A stretch of 30,326 nt of DNA from Reclinomonas americana ATCC 50394. Taxonomy: Eukaryota; Jakobida; Jakobea; Jakobida. The position numbers and the translations under genes were made by a program. Positions 30,159 through 30,326 of this stretch are shown piece after piece. The stretch spans positions 62,752 through 93,077 of the forward strand of contig PS015387.1 in NCBI GenBank assembly GCA_048213135.1. The letters run 5' to 3'. The notes below the pieces were generated by a model. That model was not told the DNA's origin, ran no database searches, and was given only the letters and a program-made list of their open reading frames with translations. The stretch's first letter is position 1. Every line of letters begins with the position of its first letter.

Positions 30159-30326
30159 ATGGCAGCGTTGCGCTTCCTGGGCGGTCGTGCCAACAACGCG
30201 GCGTCCACGGCCATCTTACCCGTCGTGTCGGAGAGCACCGCCGCCGCACTTGCGGTCGCCGCTGCGGGTGTCGCTGGCGCAGTGCTGCCACCAGCAGTAT
30301 CATCAGCACAACCGCCGCCACCACCG
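30159..30326 (+). CDS. N-terminus of an unidentified Ala/Pro-rich protein
   Basis: An open frame of 56 codons runs from the ATG at 30159 to the window edge without a stop. It begins MAALRFLGGRANNAAST, a positively charged, Ala/Ser-rich, acid-free start compatible with a mitochondrial targeting sequence. A hydrophobic AAALAVAAAGVAGAVL segment and a run of prolines follow. I do not recognise the family. The window end truncates it. Confidence 0.5.
   Translation, partial: MAALRFLGGRANNAASTAILPVVSESTAAALAVAAAGVAGAVLPPAVSSAQPPPPP

Overview
This window is nuclear DNA from an intron-rich, free-living-type eukaryotic microbe. Every conserved protein is interrupted by short GT-AG introns, mostly about 55-100 nt. 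The ribosomal and RNA-processing genes are eukaryotic (RPL3, LSm2), and there are no bacterial-style operons. A multi-membrane protein with a TmcB/TmcC-like helical region, PAS repeats and a class III cyclase domain points to protists in which that family is expanded (amoebozoan, parabasalid or heterolobosean-like). I cannot place the species. Three N runs interrupt the assembly (10347-10971, 25801-26011, 28464-28483).

Layout. 1-765: a decayed 5' fragment of a type-B carboxylesterase. 1328-12125 (+): a very large receptor-like protein with about nine membrane segments, a TPR-like cytosolic block, about four more membrane segments, three PAS domains and a C-terminal class III nucleotide cyclase domain that resembles the mammalian C2 half and lacks both metal-binding aspartates. 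12968-15824 (+): the intact carboxylesterase paralogue of the 5' fragment, secreted and anchored by a C-terminal membrane helix. 16082-22337 (+): a UEV (TSG101/Vps23-like) domain, a long Pro/Thr/Ala region with seven R-R-x-S-P repeats, an acidic/Ser stretch, a coiled coil, a protein kinase and a complete HECT E3 ligase domain. The kinase end and HECT start share one exon. The UEV-kinase join is inferred from compatible splicing. 22421-25800 (-): a penicillin-acylase-family Ntn hydrolase, N-terminus lost in a gap. 26012-26479 (+): the C-terminal end of threonyl-tRNA synthetase, the rest lost in the same gap. 26650-27341 (-) and 27653-28418 (+): LSm2 and the first half of ribosomal protein L3, sharing a divergent promoter. 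28495-29998 (-): a membrane-anchored HExxH metalloprotease candidate. 30159-30326 (+): the start of an unidentified Ala/Pro-rich protein.

The most interesting object is the UEV-kinase-HECT polypeptide, which would combine ubiquitin recognition, phosphorylation and ubiquitin ligation. Next are the metal-site-less C2-like cyclase domain and a recurrent GTTGCG 5' splice site supported in five introns. All exon boundaries were deduced by eye from reading-frame continuity and family resemblance. No database search was possible.
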